DNA of 64,000 nucleotides. It comes from Rhodobacter sp. SGA-6-6 (lineage in GTDB: Bacteria > Pseudomonadota > Alphaproteobacteria > Rhodobacterales > Rhodobacteraceae). Below are positions 51,664 to 60,043 of the stretch, one piece after another. The position numbers and the translations under genes are program-made. Below the pieces are notes generated by a model. The model worked only from the letters and a program-made list of their open reading frames with translations. It was not told the origin of the DNA and did no database searches. Within the stretch, counting starts at the first letter, position 1, and each line of letters starts with the position of its first letter. The stretch is from contig NZ_JAAKGP010000003.1 of the NCBI RefSeq assembly GCF_011043545.1, forward strand, positions 124,001 to 188,000. Direction: 5' to 3'.

Positions 51664-52524
51664 ATGACCCGGACGCCCCGCATCAGTTTCGAGTTCTTCC
51701 CGCCGCAGACGCTGGATGCGTCGTTCCGGCTGTGGGAAACCGTGCAGGCGCTGGCACCGATGCAGCCGGAATTCGTCTCGGTCACCTATGGCGCCGGCGG
51801 CACCACCCGCAAGCTGACCCATGACGCGGTGGAGACGATCCATCGCCACTACGGGCTGAACGTCGCCGCGCACCTGACCTGCGTCGACGCGACCAAGCTG
51901 GAAACCCTTGAAATTGCCAGCGCCTACCTGGCCGCCGGCGTGACCGAGATCGTGGCCCTGCGCGGCGACGCGCCGAAGGGCGCCGCCCGGTGGGAGCCGC
52001 ATCCCCAGGGCTTCGCCTCCTCGGTCGAGCTGGTGGACACGCTGGCGCGCACCGGGCGGTTCAACATCCGTGTCGGCGCCTATCCCGAACGCCACCCCGA
52101 TGCCGCCGCCAACATCGACTGGCTGAAGCGCAAGATCGACGCCGGGGCCTCCAGCGCGATCACCCAGTTCTTCTTCGAGGCCGACACCTTCTTCCGCTTC
52201 CGCGATGCCTGCGCGGCGGCGGGGATTTCGGCGCCGATCATCCCCGGCATCCTGCCGATCGTCAGCTGGGACGGCGCGCGGAAGTTCGCCCTGCGCTGCG
52301 GCACCACGGTGCCGAAGAAGCTGGACGAGGCCTTCACCCGCGCCATCGCCGACGGCCGGGAAGAGCTTTATGCGCTGGCCCATGCCACCCAGCTGTGCGA
52401 CCGGCTGATCGAGGGCGGAGTCGAGGACTTGCATTTCTACACCCTCAACCGCCCGCAGATGACGCGCGAGGTGGTGCGCGCGCTTGGCATCCAGCCGCCG
52501 GTGGCGCTGGAGAAAGTCGCCTGA
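51664..52524 (+). CDS. metF: Methylenetetrahydrofolate reductase
   Basis: 286 residues. RISFEFFPPQT at the N-terminus, VSVTYGAGGTT near residue 40, LTCVDATK, ALRGDAP and the C-terminal HFYTLNR are all family hallmarks of the FAD TIM barrel. It reduces 5,10-methylene-THF to 5-methyl-THF for methionine synthesis. The divergent metR gene is the likely activator. A terminator follows. Confidence 0.96.
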   Translation: MTRTPRISFEFFPPQTLDASFRLWETVQALAPMQPEFVSVTYGAGGTTRKLTHDAVETIHRHYGLNVAAHLTCVDATKLETLEIASAYLAAGVTEIVALRGDAPKGAARWEPHPQGFASSVELVDTLARTGRFNIRVGAYPERHPDAAANIDWLKRKIDAGASSAITQFFFEADTFFRFRDACAAAGISAPIIPGILPIVSWDGARKFALRCGTTVPKKLDEAFTRAIADGREELYALAHATQLCDRLIEGGVEDLHFYTLNRPQMTREVVRALGIQPPVALEKVA

Positions 52525-52559
52525 CCTCAAGGCTTCGGGGATCTATCCTGTCTCCCTGA

Positions 52560-52596
52560 ACGGCCCTTTCGCCCCGGCGGAGGGCCGTCTTTTTTT
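52560..52596 (+). terminator. Rho-independent terminator of metF
   Basis: CGGCCCT (52561-52567), loop, AGGGCCG (52581-52587), then TCTTTTTTT. Confidence 0.88.
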
Positions 52597-52638
52597 GCCG
52601 CCGCCGCCCTTGCCCCGCGGAGGCGATCCGCCAGAGCA

Positions 52639-52735
52639 TCTTCCGATGCTGATAGAAGCATCGGAAGAGTTCCGGCTTCAGAGGAACCGCCTGTCTTTTC
52701 GACAAAACCGGATTCCACTTTTGTCGGACAGGCTC
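52639..52735. repeat. Two hairpin dyads before aroQ
   Basis: TCTTCCGATGCT and AGCATCGGAAGA form a 12-bp stem (52639-52668). CGACAAAA and TTTTGTCG, flanked by CTGTC/GACAG, form a second one (about 52690-52732). They lie after the metF terminator and upstream of aroQ, and could be part of the aroQ leader or a small repeat. Confidence 0.45.
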
Positions 52736-52771
52736 TAAGGTCGTGTCCGTGCCGCAAGGAAAGCCCCGCTG

Positions 52772-53209
52772 ATGACGCAGATCCTGCTGTTGAACGGCCC
52801 CAACCTGAACCTGCTGGGCCTGCGCCAGCCCGAGATCTACGGGCGCGAGACGCTGGCCGACGTGGTTGCCGCCTGCACCGCCCTTGGGGCGGAGCTGGGG
52901 CTGAAGGTGGTGGCGAAACAGTCCAACCACGAAGGCGCGATGGTCGACTACATCCACGCCGCCCGCGACAATGCCGCCGGGATCGTCATCAACCCCGGGG
53001 CCTATTCGCATACCTCGGTGGCGATTCTCGATGCGCTGATGGCCTTCGACGGCCCGGTGCTGGAAGTGCACATTTCCAACATCCACAAGCGCGAGGCCTT
53101 CCGGCATCACTCCTACGTCTCCGCGCGGGCCGAGGGGGTGATCTGCGGCTTCGGCACCGAGGGCTATCTTCTGGCGCTGCGGCGCATGGCGACGCTGGTG
53201 AAGAAATGA
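52772..53209 (+). CDS. aroQ: 3-dehydroquinate dehydratase, type II
   Basis: 145 residues. [19 protein letters not shown] with Arg18 and catalytic Tyr23, [13 protein letters not shown] and [16 protein letters not shown] match the type II enzyme of the shikimate pathway. It is first of four overlapping rightward genes: the next ATG overlaps its TGA by 4 nt, so the aldolase is translated with it. Confidence 0.95.
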   Translation: MTQILLLNGPNLNLLGLRQPEIYGRETLADVVAACTALGAELGLKVVAKQSNHEGAMVDYIHAARDNAAGIVINPGAYSHTSVAILDALMAFDGPVLEVHISNIHKREAFRHHSYVSARAEGVICGFGTEGYLLALRRMATLVKK

Positions 53210-53979
53210 GCTTGCCTGTCAATACCTTCAAGCGCGCCCTTCATGAGGGCCGGCAGCAGATCGGCATCTGGAACACCATCCCCGGCCCGGTGGTGGCCGA
53301 GTTGCTGGCGGGGGCGGGCTTCGACTGGATGGTTCTGGATACCGAACATTCGCTGACCGACATCCCCGACCTGATGGGGATGCTGCAGGCGGTGGCGCCC
53401 TATCCGGTGGCGCCGGTGGTGCGTCCGCAGGCCAACGACACCGTGCTGATCAAGCGGGCGCTGGACCTCGGTGCGCAGACGCTGCTGCTGCCCTACGTGC
53501 AGACGCGGGCAGAGGCCGAGGCCGCCGTCCGCGCCATGCGCTACGCCCCGCGCGGCATCCGCGGCGTCTCGGGCATGACCCGGGCCAGCCGCTTCGGCGC
53601 GGTGAAGGACTATGTGAAGCGCGCCGAGGAGGAACTCTGCCTGATCGTGCAGGTCGAGACCGGCGAGGCGGTGGCGCGGATCGAGGAGATCGCCACCGTG
53701 GACGGGGTGGATGCGGTCTTCATCGGGCCATCGGACCTTGCCGCCAGCCTCGGGCATCCGGGGAATGCCGGCCACCCGGAGGTGGTGGCGAAGGTCGAGG
53801 AGGCGATCCTGCGGCTGAAGGCCGTGGGGGTGCCCTCGGGAATCCTGACGCTGGATCAGGGCTTTGCCCGGCGCTGCATGGAACTGGGGACCGGCTTCAC
53901 CGCGGTCGGCGTCGATATGGCGCTGCTGCGCGGGGCGGCGGTCGGGCTGGCGCGCGGCTTCGGCCGGGGCGATGGCTGA
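53206..53979 (+). CDS. HpcH/HpaI family aldolase
   Basis: 257 residues. A class II aldolase of the 4-hydroxy-2-oxoheptanedioate/2-dehydro-3-deoxyglucarate type: [37 protein letters not shown], then [20 protein letters not shown] with metal ligand Glu and [20 protein letters not shown] with Asp. The product class is pyruvate plus an aldehyde. The true substrate is uncertain. Overlaps aroQ and the acyl-CoA synthetase-like gene. Confidence 0.9.
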   Translation: MSLPVNTFKRALHEGRQQIGIWNTIPGPVVAELLAGAGFDWMVLDTEHSLTDIPDLMGMLQAVAPYPVAPVVRPQANDTVLIKRALDLGAQTLLLPYVQTRAEAEAAVRAMRYAPRGIRGVSGMTRASRFGAVKDYVKRAEEELCLIVQVETGEAVARIEEIATVDGVDAVFIGPSDLAASLGHPGNAGHPEVVAKVEEAILRLKAVGVPSGILTLDQGFARRCMELGTGFTAVGVDMALLRGAAVGLARGFGRGDG

Positions 53980-55069
53980 CGACCGTTTCCGGCTGCATCC
54001 CGCCGCGCGGCTGATCGGCCCGGACGGGGCCGAGGCCGCCGCGCCTGACCTGCGCGAAGCGCTGGCGAAAGGCGCCGGGTTCCGCATCGGCCTGCCGGAG
54101 GCTCCTGCGCCCGCGCCGGAGGGGTTCGAGACGCTGACCTCCGGTTCCACCGGGACGCCGCGGCGGATCAGGCGGTCGGTCGCCAGCTGGACGGCCTCCT
54201 TCGCGGTGAATGCCGGGCTGTTCGGCATCGGGCCGGGCGCGCGGGTCGCCGTCCTCGGTGCGCTGGAGCATTCGCTGGCGCTCTATGGCGCGCTGGAGGG
54301 GGCGCATCTCGGGGCCGAGGTGCATCTGCTGGCCGGGCTGCGGCCCGACCGGCAGGCGGCGGCGCTGGCTGCCCGGCGGGTGGAGGTGCTCTACGTCACC
54401 CCGGCACAACTGCGCGGGTTGAGCCGGCCGATGCCCGGGCTGCGGGCGGTGCTGGTGGGCGGGTCGAAGCTGGACCTTGCGCTGCGGGAGCGGTTGGCGG
54501 AGTTGGCCCCGGCGGCGGAGTTGCGGGAGTTCTACGGCGCGGCGGAGGCGAGTTTCATCACCCTGGCGGATTCCGATACCCCGGCGGCCTCAGTCGGCAG
54601 GCCCTATCCCGGGGTGGAGCTGGAGATCCGTGACGGCGAGGTCTGGGTGAGAAGCCCCTATCTGTTCGAGGGCTACGCTTCCGATCCCGGCTCCGCCCGC
54701 TGGCGGGACGGCTGGCTGACGGTGGGCGAGATGGGGCGGCTGGAGGGCGGGTATCTCCACCTGCACGGCCGCAAGGGACGGATGGTGACGGTGGCCGATC
54801 AGAACGTCTTTCCCGAAGAGATCGAGGCGCTGATGGAAAGCCTGCCGGGGGTGGAGCGGGCCGCGGTGCTGGCCCGTCCCGATGCCGCGCGGGGGCATGT
54901 GCTTCATGCCGTGGCGATGGGGGACCCGACGGCGGAGGCGGCGGTGATGGCGGCGCTGCGGGCGGCGCTCGGCCCGATGAAGGCGCCGCGGTCGATCCGC
55001 TGGCGGGCCGACTGGCCGGTGACGGCCTCGGGCAAGACCGACCTTTCCGCGCTGGAGCGCGGGGAATGA
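53972..55069 (+). CDS. Acyl-CoA synthetase-like AMP-binding protein, short form
   Basis: 365 residues against about 500 for usual acyl-CoA ligases; much of the N-terminal subdomain is missing. The core motifs remain: TLTSGSTGTPRRIRR (phosphate-binding loop, near residue 54), EFYGAAEASFITLA, and the C-terminal TASGKTDLSALE with the catalytic lysine. It ends in an overlap with the thiolase gene. Similar synthetase-thiolase pairs near bioY are known from the biotin regulon of Bacillus (yhfT-yhfS), and bioY lies just beyond here in convergent orientation. Confidence 0.85.
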   Translation: MADDRFRLHPAARLIGPDGAEAAAPDLREALAKGAGFRIGLPEAPAPAPEGFETLTSGSTGTPRRIRRSVASWTASFAVNAGLFGIGPGARVAVLGALEHSLALYGALEGAHLGAEVHLLAGLRPDRQAAALAARRVEVLYVTPAQLRGLSRPMPGLRAVLVGGSKLDLALRERLAELAPAAELREFYGAAEASFITLADSDTPAASVGRPYPGVELEIRDGEVWVRSPYLFEGYASDPGSARWRDGWLTVGEMGRLEGGYLHLHGRKGRMVTVADQNVFPEEIEALMESLPGVERAAVLARPDAARGHVLHAVAMGDPTAEAAVMAALRAALGPMKAPRSIRWRADWPVTASGKTDLSALERGE

Positions 55070-56151
55070 GCGCCCGGATCATCGCCGCCCGCCGCACCGC
55101 GGTGGCGCCGCGGGGCGGGGCGTTCCGGCACCTGCGGATCGAGGATCTGGCCGCGCCGGTGGTGCAGGCGGTGCTGGCGGATGCGGGGCTGACGCCCGGC
55201 GAGGTGGATGAACTGGTCTGTTCCAACGCGCTCGGCGCCGGCGGCAATCCGGGCCGGCGGGTGGTTCTGGCTGCCGGCCTGCCGGAGCGGGTGGCGGGGC
55301 TGACGCTGGACCGGCAATGCGCCGGGGGCCTGGACGCGATTGCGCTGGCGGCGGCGCTGGTGGCCTCGGGACAGGCGCGGGTGGTTGTTGCCGGGGGCGC
55401 GGAGAGCCACTCGCTGCGGCCGCTGCGGGCGATGCCGGACCCGGAGGGCGGGCCTCCGGTGGCTTATGAGCAGGCGCCGTTCACGCCTTGGCCGGACCGC
55501 GATCCCGAGATGGCGCAGGCGGCGGCGGCTCTGGCGGTGTCCTTGGGGATCACCCGGGCGGAGGCCGACGCCTATGCGGTGGAGAGCCATCGCCGCGCCC
55601 TGGGCGCCGATTTCCGTGCGGAAATCGTGCCCCTCGCCGGACTGCAGCGTGACGCCTTCACCCGGGCGCTGACTCCGGCGCTGGCGGCGCGGGCGAAGGT
55701 GCTGGCGGGTCCGGTAACGGCGGCCAATGCGGCGGTGGCGGCGGATGCGGCCGCTTTCGTGGTCGTCGCGGCGGAGGAGACCGCGCGGGGCAGGGGGCTG
55801 CGGATCGCCGCCTCCGCGACGCTCGGCGCGGACCCGGAGCAACCCGGCTTGGCACCCATCCCGGCCATCGCGGCGGCGCTGGCACAGGCGGGGATCGGCC
55901 CGGCCGACCTGCGCCAGACCGAGGTGATGGAGGCCTATGCGGTGCAGGCGCTGGCCTGCATCCGCGGGGCGGGGCTGGAGCCGGGGATCGTCAACCCGAA
56001 GGGCGGCGGGCTGGCGCGGGGGCATCCGATCGGCGCCTCGGGCGCCATCCTCGCGGTGCGGCTGTTCCACGACCTGTCCGCCGGACATGGACTGGCCGCC
56101 ATCGCCTCGGCCGGCGGGATCGGCGCGGCGATGGTGCTGGCGGCGGGGTAG
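55066..56151 (+). CDS. Thiolase family protein lacking the second catalytic cysteine
   Basis: 361 residues, slightly shorter than typical thiolases (about 390). The nucleophile Cys85 is in LDRQCAGGLDA, and the C-terminal GGGLARGHPIGASGA histidine motif is intact. The final segment is LAAIASAGGIGAAMVLAAG, where the family usually has a Cys-x-Gly-Gly acid/base motif. The cysteine there is replaced (Ala/Ser), so normal thiolysis or Claisen condensation may be lost or changed. It may act as an acyltransferase instead. Coupled to the upstream synthetase-like gene. Confidence 0.85.
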   Translation: MSARIIAARRTAVAPRGGAFRHLRIEDLAAPVVQAVLADAGLTPGEVDELVCSNALGAGGNPGRRVVLAAGLPERVAGLTLDRQCAGGLDAIALAAALVASGQARVVVAGGAESHSLRPLRAMPDPEGGPPVAYEQAPFTPWPDRDPEMAQAAAALAVSLGITRAEADAYAVESHRRALGADFRAEIVPLAGLQRDAFTRALTPALAARAKVLAGPVTAANAAVAADAAAFVVVAAEETARGRGLRIAASATLGADPEQPGLAPIPAIAAALAQAGIGPADLRQTEVMEAYAVQALACIRGAGLEPGIVNPKGGGLARGHPIGASGAILAVRLFHDLSAGHGLAAIASAGGIGAAMVLAAG

Positions 56152-56210
56152 CTCCTCCTTCGCCTTCGGCTTGTCGTCGCGAGGAGCGGCCGAAGGCGAG
56201 CGAGGAGCGG

Positions 56211-56753
56211 TCAGGCCCGCGACAGCAGCGACCCCGGGCGCATCCGGGCGATGCCTTGGGTCACGAAGCCCGCCAGCACCGCCTTCAGGATGTCGCCGGG
56301 CAGGAAGGCCATGCCCAGCATCGCGGCCTCGGGCAGGGTTTTGTCCAGCACGATGGCCATGCCGGGGATGCCGAAGAGATACAGCACCGCGATGCCGCCG
56401 ATGACCGAGGCCGCGCCGGCGGCAAGGCCGGCGGGCAGGGTGGTCCGCTCCATGATCCAGCCCGCCACGAAGGCGGCGACGGGGAAGCCGACCAGATAGC
56501 CGACCGAGGGCCCGGCGAAGACGCCGATGCCGCCGCGGCCGCCCGACAGCAGCGGCAGGCCCGCCGCGACCAGCGCCAGGAACAACAGCACCGCCAGCGC
56601 CCCGCGTTTCGCCCCGAGGACGGTGCCGCAGAGCATGATCCCCAGCGATTGTGCGGTGATCGGCACCCCGCCGGCCAGCGTGATCTGCGGCACCAGGCCG
56701 AGGATCGCCACCAGCGCGGCGAAAAGGGCGATATGGGTCAGGTCGCGTTCCAT
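56211..56753 (-). CDS. bioY: Biotin transporter substrate-binding subunit BioY
   Basis: 180 residues with five to six membrane helices. VPITAQSLGIMLCGTVLGAK and GRGGIGVFAGPSVGYLVGF are BioY family motifs for high-affinity biotin binding (S component of an ECF transporter). Start ATG 56753 after AAGGAAGACCG. Last of the three leftward genes bioM, bioN, bioY, 57 nt after bioN. Confidence 0.93.
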   Translation of the reverse strand: MERDLTHIALFAALVAILGLVPQITLAGGVPITAQSLGIMLCGTVLGAKRGALAVLLFLALVAAGLPLLSGGRGGIGVFAGPSVGYLVGFPVAAFVAGWIMERTTLPAGLAAGAASVIGGIAVLYLFGIPGMAIVLDKTLPEAAMLGMAFLPGDILKAVLAGFVTQGIARMRPGSLLSRA

Positions 56754-56810
56754 CGGTCTTCCTTGTCTTTGGACTGTGCCGTGGCCCCGGCTCCGGCTGC
56801 CGGGCAAGGT

Positions 56811-57407
56811 CTAGTCGCTTCCGCCCCGGGCGCGCAAGGCCTCCGCGGCCTGATCGGCCCCGTCCAGCGCCGCCAGCGTGGCGGGGACGGCCAGCCGCCA
56901 GCCGGGGCGGCGCGGGCTGCGGGCGCGGGAGGCCTGCGCCAGCAGCGCCATCCGGTCGGAGAGGGTGGGGATGAAGCGGATCACCAGCGCGAAGGCCAGC
57001 GCCAGCCGACGCGGCGGCAGGATCGGCGACAGCGGGCGGGCCAGGGTCTCGAACACCGCCAGCATGTCGGACAGCCTTGTGGTCATGGTGACGAGATTGG
57101 CGGCGGCGACGGCGGCGACCATCCGCAGCAGGATCACCGCGCCGCCGTGCAGGTCCCGCGTCCAGAGGTGCCAGAGCGCGACCACGGCCACGAAGGGCCA
57201 GAGCGGGCGCAGCATCCGCAGGGCGTGCAGGGCGAAGGTCCGGCCCCAGGGCAGGTGCAGCGCCGCCACCAGCGCCGCCGCCCCGGCCAGCGGCAGCGGC
57301 GAAGACAGGCGGAACAGCACAAGCGTGAAGACCGCCAGCGCCGCCAGTTTCGCCCCGGCGGGCAGGCGGTGCAGCGGCGTCTCAACCGGCGAGGTCAGCG
57401 TCAGCAT
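56811..57407 (-). CDS. bioN: ECF transporter membrane subunit BioN
   Basis: 198 residues with four to five helices and an EcfT/CbiQ-like coupling region: FIPTLSDRMALLAQASRARS carries the Ala-Arg-Gly-like coupling motif. It links BioM to BioY. Its start overlaps bioM by 26 nt. Confidence 0.88.
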   Translation of the reverse strand: MLTLTSPVETPLHRLPAGAKLAALAVFTLVLFRLSSPLPLAGAAALVAALHLPWGRTFALHALRMLRPLWPFVAVVALWHLWTRDLHGGAVILLRMVAAVAAANLVTMTTRLSDMLAVFETLARPLSPILPPRRLALAFALVIRFIPTLSDRMALLAQASRARSPRRPGWRLAVPATLAALDGADQAAEALRARGGSD

Positions 57408-58101
57408 CGGCCTCTCCGATCCGTGCCATCTCGGCCGTGAACCCGGGCAGCACCTCGGCCGGGGGACCGTCGGTGCGGATGCGCCCGGCCTCCAGCCAGA
57501 TCACCCGGTCGGCCCCGGCCACGGCGGCGGTGTCGTGCGAGATCGTCACCAGCCGCTGCGGCAGCGCGGCCAGCCGGCGCGAGACCCGGGCGATGCTGGG
57601 CAGGTCGAGGCCGGCGAAGGGCTCGTCCAGCAGGATCGTCGCGGGGGCCATCAGCAGCACCGCCTGCAGGCAGAGCCAATGCTTCTGCCCGCCGGAGAGG
57701 GTGGAGACCGGGGCTTTCGCCCAATGCCCCCGGCCCTCGGCGGCAAGCGCCGCCCGGGCGGCCTCCAGCGCCTGTCGCTGCGGCATCCCCTGCTGGCGCA
57801 GGCCGAAGGCCAGTTCCTCCTCGACGGTGGGGAAGAGGATCTGGTGCTCGGGGTTCTGGAACAGGATGCCGAGGCGGGACAACGCCCCTTTCCGGTCGGC
57901 GAAAGGGTTTATCCCGTCGACCCGGACGGTGCCGGCGGAGGGCGCCACCAGCCCGGCGATCAGCCGCAGAAGCGTGGTCTTGCCGCTGCCGTTGCGGCCG
58001 ACGATGCCGATGCGGGGCTCTTCCAGATGCAGCGAAAGGCCGGAGAGGATGACCTTCCCGCCCGCGGAATAGCCTGCGTCCTGAAGGGTGATCCCGCCCA
58101 T
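57382..58101 (-). CDS. bioM: ECF transporter ATPase BioM
   Basis: 239 residues from ATG 58101. Walker A GRNGSGKTT near residue 35, Q-loop ILFQNPEHQILFPTVEEELA, ABC signature STLSGGQKHWLCL, Walker B TILLDEPFAGLD and switch His in ISHDTA. The FQNPEHQIL form is usual for CbiO/EcfA-like ATPases. It hydrolyses ATP for biotin uptake. Upstream ATG 58152 in frame would add 17 residues without a better ribosome-binding site. Confidence 0.9.
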   Translation of the reverse strand: MGGITLQDAGYSAGGKVILSGLSLHLEEPRIGIVGRNGSGKTTLLRLIAGLVAPSAGTVRVDGINPFADRKGALSRLGILFQNPEHQILFPTVEEELAFGLRQQGMPQRQALEAARAALAAEGRGHWAKAPVSTLSGGQKHWLCLQAVLLMAPATILLDEPFAGLDLPSIARVSRRLAALPQRLVTISHDTAAVAGADRVIWLEAGRIRTDGPPAEVLPGFTAEMARIGEADADADLAG

Positions 58102-58155
58102 GCCGCCCCCGTCTTCGGCCGGGGTGATACCTGCCGTCCGATGGGGTGGCAATGC

Positions 58156-58181
58156 AAAAGGGGGCGGGTCATCCCGCCCCC
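58156..58181 (-). terminator. Terminator of the glycine-zipper lipoprotein gene
   Basis: GGGGGCGGG and CCCGCCCCC arms (58160-58168/58173-58181). On the minus strand the stem is followed by TTTT. Confidence 0.75.
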
Positions 58182-58196
58182 CGTCTCAGGCCGCGA

Positions 58197-58457
58197 TCAG
58201 CAATTGGCGATGAAGCGGTTGCCGTTCGCGTCGCGGTAATAGCATTTGCCGGGCTGGTTGGTCTGGCCGATCATGGTGCCGGCGATGGCGCCCACGGCGG
58301 CGCCGGTCAGCGCGCCCTGGACCTTGTCGTCGCCGCCGGAGACGGCTGCCCCGATGGCTGCGCCGGACAGCGCGCCGACGGCGGTGTTCTGTTCGGGCGA
58401 GGCGACGCAGGCCGCCAGGGCAAGGGCAGCGATCGGCATGAACAGGTGAATTTTCAT
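58197..58457 (-). CDS. Glycine-zipper lipoprotein
   Basis: 86 residues. A lipobox (ALALAAC) gives Cys17. The centre is a glycine-zipper hairpin (GALSGAAIGAAVSGG, then GALTGAAVGAIAGTMIG), and the end YYRDANGNRFIANC has two further cysteines. This is the small outer-membrane lipoprotein class related to the SmpA/OmlA and Lpp-like 2TM glycine-zipper group. The role may be structural. It ends before a good terminator. Confidence 0.82.
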   Translation of the reverse strand: MKIHLFMPIAALALAACVASPEQNTAVGALSGAAIGAAVSGGDDKVQGALTGAAVGAIAGTMIGQTNQPGKCYYRDANGNRFIANC

Positions 58458-58565
58458 CTCTATCCCCTTCGGTGTGCGAGTCTTGACGCAAGGGGATACC
58501 CGCCAGCGGCGGATCGGTTCCCTGCGGCGGGACAGGCCCGCCGCAGGATGGTGGAAAACCGCCGA

Positions 58566-59843
58566 TCAGCCCGCGCGCGCGGCGGCGACCGAGGCTTCGA
58601 GGATGCCGAGCGCCTCGGTGAAATGCGCCTCGGGGATGGTGATCGGGGCGAGGAAGCGCACCACGTTGCCGTAGACGCCGCAGGTCAGCAGGATCAGCCC
58701 GCGCTTCTGCGCCTCCAGCCGCACCCGGTTGGTGAAGCCGGCGTCGGGCTCTTTCGTCGAGGGGTTGGCGAATTCCGCCGCGACCATGAAGCCCGGGCCT
58801 CGGATGTCCACGATCTCGGGCGTGCTGGCGCGGATCTCCTCCAGCTTCTGCTTCAGGCGCGAGCCGAGTTCGTTGGCCCGGGCGCAGAGCTGCTCTTCCT
58901 CGATCACGTCCAGCACGGCGTGCGCCGCGGCGATCCCCAGCGGGTTGCCCGCATAGGTGCCGCCCAGGCCGCCGGGGTTGGCGGCGTCCATCAGTTCGGC
59001 CCGGCCGGTGACGGCGGCCAGCGGCAGGCCGCCGGCAAGGCCCTTGGCCATGGTGGTCAGGTCGGCGGCGACGCCGTGCGCCTCCATGGCGAAGAGGTGC
59101 CCGGTGCGGGCGAAGCCGGTCTGCACCTCGTCGGCGATCATCACGATGCCGTGCTGGTCGCAAAGGGCGCGGATCGCCTTGACCAGATCGGTCGGCGCCG
59201 GGTTGAAGCCGCCCTCGCCCTGCACCGGCTCGAAGATGATGGCGGCGACGCGGGCGGGGTCGACATCGGCCTTGAACAGCTTTTCGAGGCCGGCGATGGC
59301 GTCCTTGGTGGAAATCCCCTGCGGCCCCATCGGGAAGGGCACGTGGAAGACGCCCGGCATCATGCTGCCGAAGCCTTTCTTGTAGGGTTCCACCTTGCCG
59401 GTCAGCGCCATGCCCATGAAGGTGCGGCCGTGGAAGCCGCCGCCGAAGGCGATGACGGCATCGCGCCCGGTGGCGATGCGGGCGATCTTCACCGCATTCT
59501 CGCAGGCCTCGGCCCCGGTGGTGACGAAGATCGTCTTCTTGGCGAAGTTGCCCGGCACGGCGGCGTTCAGCCGCTCGGCCAGCGCGATATAGGGCTCGTA
59601 GGGCATGACCTGGTGGCAGGTGTGGGTGAACTTCTCCAGCTGCGCCTGCACCGCGGCCATCACCTTGGGGTGGCGGTGGCCGGTGTTCACCACCGCGATC
59701 CCGGCGGCGAAGTCGATGTAGCGGTTGCCCTCGATGTCCCAGACCTCGGCGTTCAGGGCGCGGTCGGCATAGATCTGGGTCTGCATCCCCACGCCGCGGG
59801 AAATGGCCTCGTCCCGGCGCTTGGCGACATCTGCGTTCTTCAT
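58566..59843 (-). CDS. gabT: 4-aminobutyrate aminotransferase
   Basis: 425 residues. A class III PLP aminotransferase with the lysine in TTMAKGLAGGLPLAAV, IFEPVQGEGGFNPAP, IADEVQTGFARTG and GGTYAGNPLG. These fit GabT, which moves the amino group of GABA to 2-oxoglutarate, though related diamine enzymes cannot be excluded. A long inverted repeat lies just upstream. No succinate-semialdehyde dehydrogenase gene is adjacent in the window. Confidence 0.92.
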   Translation of the reverse strand: MKNADVAKRRDEAISRGVGMQTQIYADRALNAEVWDIEGNRYIDFAAGIAVVNTGHRHPKVMAAVQAQLEKFTHTCHQVMPYEPYIALAERLNAAVPGNFAKKTIFVTTGAEACENAVKIARIATGRDAVIAFGGGFHGRTFMGMALTGKVEPYKKGFGSMMPGVFHVPFPMGPQGISTKDAIAGLEKLFKADVDPARVAAIIFEPVQGEGGFNPAPTDLVKAIRALCDQHGIVMIADEVQTGFARTGHLFAMEAHGVAADLTTMAKGLAGGLPLAAVTGRAELMDAANPGGLGGTYAGNPLGIAAAHAVLDVIEEEQLCARANELGSRLKQKLEEIRASTPEIVDIRGPGFMVAAEFANPSTKEPDAGFTNRVRLEAQKRGLILLTCGVYGNVVRFLAPITIPEAHFTEALGILEASVAAARAG

Positions 59844-59868
59844 GGCATTGCTCCCTTGGGGCGGGCCT

Positions 59869-59939
59869 GCCCCGATCTGGCGCTATTTGATCAAGTTTCC
59901 CCCCGCCTATCAATCGAGGAGATAGCGCCAGATCGGGGC
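59869..59939. promoter_or_regulatory. 18-bp perfect inverted repeat upstream of gabT
   Basis: GCCCCGATCTGGCGCTAT (59869-59886) and its exact reverse complement (59922-59939), with 35 bp between. It begins 26 bp before the gabT start, inside the divergent gabT/dprA interval. The spacer is AT-richer. Probably a paired operator, possibly for a GabR/MocR-type regulator, with none seen nearby. Confidence 0.6.
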
Positions 59940-60043
59940 CTTGGATCGGGCCAGCCCGGCGATTGCGGAATTCCGGTCCCGATTCAGCATTCGTTAACCC
60001 TCGCCGGTCCATGCTGCGACTCGCGGATGAGGCGAGGATGGGA

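Noticed and set aside
56160-56210. The dyad CTCCTTCGCCTTCGG.../...CCGAAGGCGAGCGAGGAG between the thiolase and bioY as a sixth copy of the structured element
   Set aside because: It resembles stem 1 only superficially and lacks stems 2-4; it is more likely a terminator hairpin between convergent genes.
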